NCBI RefSeq assembly: GCF_900091955.1
Contig: NZ_FMDF01000134.1
Coordinates: 1-55,575 of the forward strand
Origin: Streptomyces sp. Ncost-T10-10d
Lineage (GTDB): Bacteria > Actinomycetota > Actinomycetes > Streptomycetales > Streptomycetaceae
Direction of reading: 5' to 3'
Length of the DNA stretch: 55,575 nucleotides
Shown here: positions 53,601 to 55,575 of the stretch, one piece after another
Layout: each line of letters opens with the position of its first letter
How positions within the stretch are numbered: position 1 is the stretch's first letter
The notes under the pieces: generated by a model
What the model saw: only the letters and a program-made list of their open reading frames with translations
Database searches by the model: none
Told to the model about the DNA's origin: nothing
Made by a program: the position numbers and the translations under genes

Positions 53601-55575
53601 GTCGCTGCCCGGTCCCTCCTTGGCCAGCGCACCTGCCTCGGCGAGCGCACCGAACTGCGGGAAGCTGTTGTAGGTGAAGTTGACCTCGAAGAGCGGTGCA
53701 CCACCCAGCTCGCGCCGGAGTGCGGCCATCGGATACCTGCGGTGCGGCAGCATCTCGCGCTCGGCGTCGAACACGGCCCGCGCCAGATCGGCCCAACTGC
53801 CCTCCGGCAGACGGAGCCTGAACGGCACGGTGTTGAGGAAGAGCCCTCGTACCTCGGCCCCGTCGGTCTCCTCCAGCCGCCCGTTGGCCGTCAGCCCGGT
53901 GATGACATCCGGGCTCCCTGTCGCCAGGCCCAACGCGCGCAGATGGGCGGCCAGCAGCACTGCCTTGAGCGGAACACCGGCCTGCGCGGCACCGTGCTCC
54001 AGCGCGGCGAGGAGCTGCGGGGGCAGATGCGTGGTGACGTTGCGGTTGCCCGGCTCGTCGGACAACGCGGCCGAATCGCACGGGAGGCGGGTGTCGGGGC
54101 GGTCGGTGAGGAGGTTGTGCCAGTAGGTGGTGTGTGCGGGGTCGATGAGTGCCTTTTGCTCGGCCGCGATGTAGTCGCGGTAGGTGGAGCGGAGGGGCGG
54201 GAGTGACGGAGTACTGCCGTCGAGGAGGGTGTGGTAGGTGTCGATGATTTCGGCGAGGGTGGAGGCGAGGCTCCAGCCGTCGAGGATGGCGTGGTGGTCG
54301 GTGACGGTCCACTGGAAGGCGTCGTCGGACAGCACATGGACCGTCATCCGGCACAACGGCGCCGCATCGATGTCGAACACCTTCGCCCGCTCGGTACGGA
54401 CGCACTCCCGCAGAGCCGTGCGCTGCGCGTCATCCCCGAGTCCCCGCAGATCCAGCACCGTCAGCTGCACATCGGCGTCCGTGTGCACCAGTTGGAGCGG
54501 CTTGCTGTACCCGGTCAGTGCCAATGACGTACGCAGAACGGGATGCCGCTTCACCACCAGCGCGAGAGCCCGCCGGAAGACCGGAGCGTCGAACGGACCG
54601 GCTACCGGAAGGGTCTCGACGTTCAGATAGGGGTTGCGGTCGGGGTCGCGTTGCATTTCGTAGACCATGCCGATCTGGAGTTCGGCCATGGGGTAGGCGT
54701 CGTCGAGGTGGTGGGGGAGGTGGTTGCGGTCGTGGGGTGTGAGGAGGGAGAAGGGTTGGGTGGTGGGTGGTGTGGTGGTGGGTTGTGTTGTGGTTGTGGT
54801 GGTGGCGAGGTCGGCGAGTGTGGGGTGGTGGAAGAGGTCTTGGAGGTGGAAGGTGAGTCCGTTGTCGCGGGCTCGGCCGAGTATCTGGATGCTGCGGATG
54901 GAGTCGCCGCCGAGGTCGAAGAAGTTGTCGTGGCGGCCGATGCGGTCGACGCCGAGGATGTTGGTCCAGATCGCTGCGAGCAGCTCCTCCTTCCCGGGGA
55001 GCGGAGCAATGAACTCGGCTGACAGGTCGGGGCGTTCGGCCGTCGGAGCGGGCAAAGCCCGGTGGCTGAGCTTTCCTTGCGGGGTGAGTGGGAGGGCGTC
55101 GAGGAGGACGAAGTTCCTCGGGATCATGTAGTCGGGGAGGTGGTCGGCGAGGGCGTCGCGGAGTTCGCTGGTGGTGGGCTTGTCGGTTCCCGGTTCCGGC
55201 ACGAGGTAGGCGACCAGGTCCGTACGGCCGTTCGCCTCCTGATGTGGAAGGACGACGGCCTCACGCAGACCGGCCAACCGGGCCAACTGGGCCTCGATCT
55301 CGCCGAGTTCGATGCGGTATCCGCGGATCTTGACCTGGGCGTCGGCCCGGCCGAGGTATTCCAGGTCGCCGGAGGGTGTCCAGCGGGCGAGGTCGCCACT
55401 GCGGTAGAGCCGGGAACCGGGGGCCGGCGTCAGGTGATCCGGTACGAATCGTTGTGCGGTGAGTGCGGGTTGACCGGTGTAGCCACGTGCCAGGCCCGCG
55501 CCGCCGACGTGGAGTTCCCCGACCACTCCGATCGGGGTGGGGTTCCCGTACGGGTCGAGGACATGGAGTCGGAGG
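50682..55575 (-). CDS. NRPS, C-terminal part: (A)-PCP-C-A-PCP-TE
   Basis: The frame is open to the right edge, so the N-terminus is missing; about 1630 residues are visible. From the edge: the end of an A domain (GELHVGGAGLARGY, YRSGDLAR, QVKIRGYRIELGEIE), carrier (FFDLGGDSIRSIQIL, about 54890-54930), a Thr/Pro-rich linker (about 54765-54815), condensation (DHHAILDGWS, about 54280-54305), A (FTSGTTGGPKGV, about 52830-52865), carrier (IGGHSLLAV, about 51625-51655) and thioesterase (GWSAGG, about 51225-51240; His in DGDHYEL). The second A domain has ISDFLL where FDxxxxE is usual, so the Asp that binds the amino group is shifted or absent. TE marks this as a terminating protein, although two NRPS genes follow it. 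Parts of the gene use CTC/ACC codons and others CTG/GCG. Confidence 0.93.
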   Translation of the reverse strand, partial: LRLHVLDPYGNPTPIGVVGELHVGGAGLARGYTGQPALTAQRFVPDHLTPAPGSRLYRSGDLARWTPSGDLEYLGRADAQVKIRGYRIELGEIEAQLARLAGLREAVVLPHQEANGRTDLVAYLVPEPGTDKPTTSELRDALADHLPDYMIPRNFVLLDALPLTPQGKLSHRALPAPTAERPDLSAEFIAPLPGKEELLAAIWTNILGVDRIGRHDNFFDLGGDSIRSIQILGRARDNGLTFHLQDLFHHPTLADLATTTTTTQPTTTPPTTQPFSLLTPHDRNHLPHHLDDAYPMAELQIGMVYEMQRDPDRNPYLNVETLPVAGPFDAPVFRRALALVVKRHPVLRTSLALTGYSKPLQLVHTDADVQLTVLDLRGLGDDAQRTALRECVRTERAKVFDIDAAPLCRMTVHVLSDDAFQWTVTDHHAILDGWSLASTLAEIIDTYHTLLDGSTPSLPPLRSTYRDYIAAEQKALIDPAHTTYWHNLLTDRPDTRLPCDSAALSDEPGNRNVTTHLPPQLLAALEHGAAQAGVPLKAVLLAAHLRALGLATGSPDVITGLTANGRLEETDGAEVRGLFLNTVPFRLRLPEGSWADLARAVFDAEREMLPHRRYPMAALRRELGGAPLFEVNFTYNSFPQFGALAEAGALAKEGPGSDVPGVAPTSFPFSVTLSRESVLGGMWMELEYDTAELSADQVTRLRDYHLRALEAVAADVGADAYGAPLLSEAEQALLDMLNYTTDARAAGRVPVHELLRRQAARTPDALAIEDGGTRISLARLDADSDRLARRLRRDGVRHGDLVGILLRPGSAALTTFWAVWKAGAAFVPLDPGLPEHRLRSMLDQARPVVLITDDPKAAPSGHALFDLSSITHEAGQNETGSWSGEGPDSSALPSVSARDLAYVMFTSGTTGGPKGVMIEHGSLAAYAVGTPLARTRSLGAEKPLRVVTGTSAYISDFLLAQVLLVLDGHTLCVLSEEQRRDPGHLVALAHDRERAVDVIDTTTVQLQLLVEHGLLDAPWPPRLLVFGGEACPPDLWAALGERSGVQVFNSYGPAEATVEATVSRVTGDGGPVIGRPCANTTIHLLDAAGREVPPGTAGEICVGGAGVGRGYLGRPGATAERFVPDPWGPAGSRLYRTGDIGRLTDSGDLEFLGRVDHQLKVLGERVEPEEVEAVLRAHPGVAGAIVGRHPDHEGLLANVVPAQGGAPDQRELRRHAASRLSSAAVPAHFVVVDALPLTPAGKLDRGALLTAGPGSGPEGIGTSEGIGGPGEPGRGAAESAFSRTERRVAEVWHKLLGLRADRQDDFFSIGGHSLLAVRLAGELGAAFGTTVPLPQLYSTPTLAGQAAYLDDVRHEREGRGRSSGPRSVMGLGGSPGLQPLVLVHPLGGTLFCYRDLTARVSGSFEVLGVQGDLMGGGDTADFASLASGYARELAPLLRGRRPVIAGWSAGGVLAHEVASRLADRGIVADRVVVIDAAPRQGPDAAADAAVLERLRTDVGRLGPRRLLAEHAVDDVLRLLGVDAEALAELNGPVTASLMEFWQGMLSGLARHRPSPYPGPVHLVVSRRSEEAAVRAQITGWERCAGTLRVSYADGDHYELMREPWIGDVAEVFAGPDDPTDQTDGGVSGRS

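Noticed and set aside
1..55575. tRNA, rRNA, CRISPR arrays, insertion sequences or phage attachment sites
   Set aside because: None could be recognised by eye: no repeat-spacer pattern, transposase-like frame or tRNA-like cloverleaf was noticed, though a tool scan could still find a tRNA.

Overview
The window is high-GC actinobacterial DNA, almost certainly a Streptomyces chromosome arm. The evidence is C/G-rich third codon positions, frequent GTG/TTG starts, DUF6153-DUF305 and LysM-SLT genes of Streptomyces type, several P450s, SpoIIE-type phosphatases and two natural-product loci. Functions are assigned from motifs read in the translations and from recalled family knowledge; no search was run.

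Left part (1-15113) is an accessory patchwork. It has the 3' end of a metal P-type ATPase followed by two secreted Met/His-rich proteins (DUF6153, DUF305). Next come a half-size ABC-F-like ATPase, a ydaO-type cyclic di-AMP riboswitch driving a LysM/transglycosylase protein, DUF2461 and small hypothetical genes, and an amino-acid permease. NAD kinase, an EamA transporter, an aminoglycoside-phosphotransferase-like kinase, a class A beta-lactamase and a Gfo/Idh/MocA oxidoreductase follow. Broken genes lie between them: TolB-like, HD-domain (one-base frameshift), serpin and a LuxR response-regulator tail.

Central part (15114-31959) is a complete polycyclic tetramate macrolactam (PTM) locus in the order described for the frontalamide cluster. 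The genes are a sterol-desaturase-like hydroxylase (ftdA), an iterative PKS-NRPS KS-AT-DH-KR-ACP-C-A-PCP-TE (ftdB), two phytoene-dehydrogenase-like FAD enzymes (ftdC, ftdD), an MDR alcohol dehydrogenase (ftdE) and a P450 (ftdF). ftdB to ftdE are translationally coupled. The ftdB adenylation pocket reads as an ornithine code, as expected for a PTM. ftdF has lost the ExxR motif. A 19-bp near-perfect palindrome sits just downstream of an extended -10 upstream of the locus. A further P450 gene lies convergent to ftdF.

Right part (33338-42288) holds a ferredoxin-reductase fragment, a DUF4032 gene, two convergent SpoIIE-type phosphatase genes and a TetR gene facing an internally deleted acyl-CoA ligase remnant. 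A CYP105-like P450 with its 3Fe-4S ferredoxin follows.

From 42310 to the right edge the minus strand carries part of a second NRPS cluster that continues beyond the window. It comprises an NRPS ending ...A-PCP-C-A-PCP-TE, an O-carbamoyltransferase, a PCP-C-A-PCP protein, a stand-alone A domain, an MbtH protein and an MFS exporter. Overlapping reading frames and short gaps indicate one operon from 55575 to about 43703. The product is not recognised; a small carbamoylated peptide is the inference. The PTM locus belongs to a known family. The less explained items are the ExxR-less P450, the palindrome, the half ABC-F protein and the second NRPS cluster.
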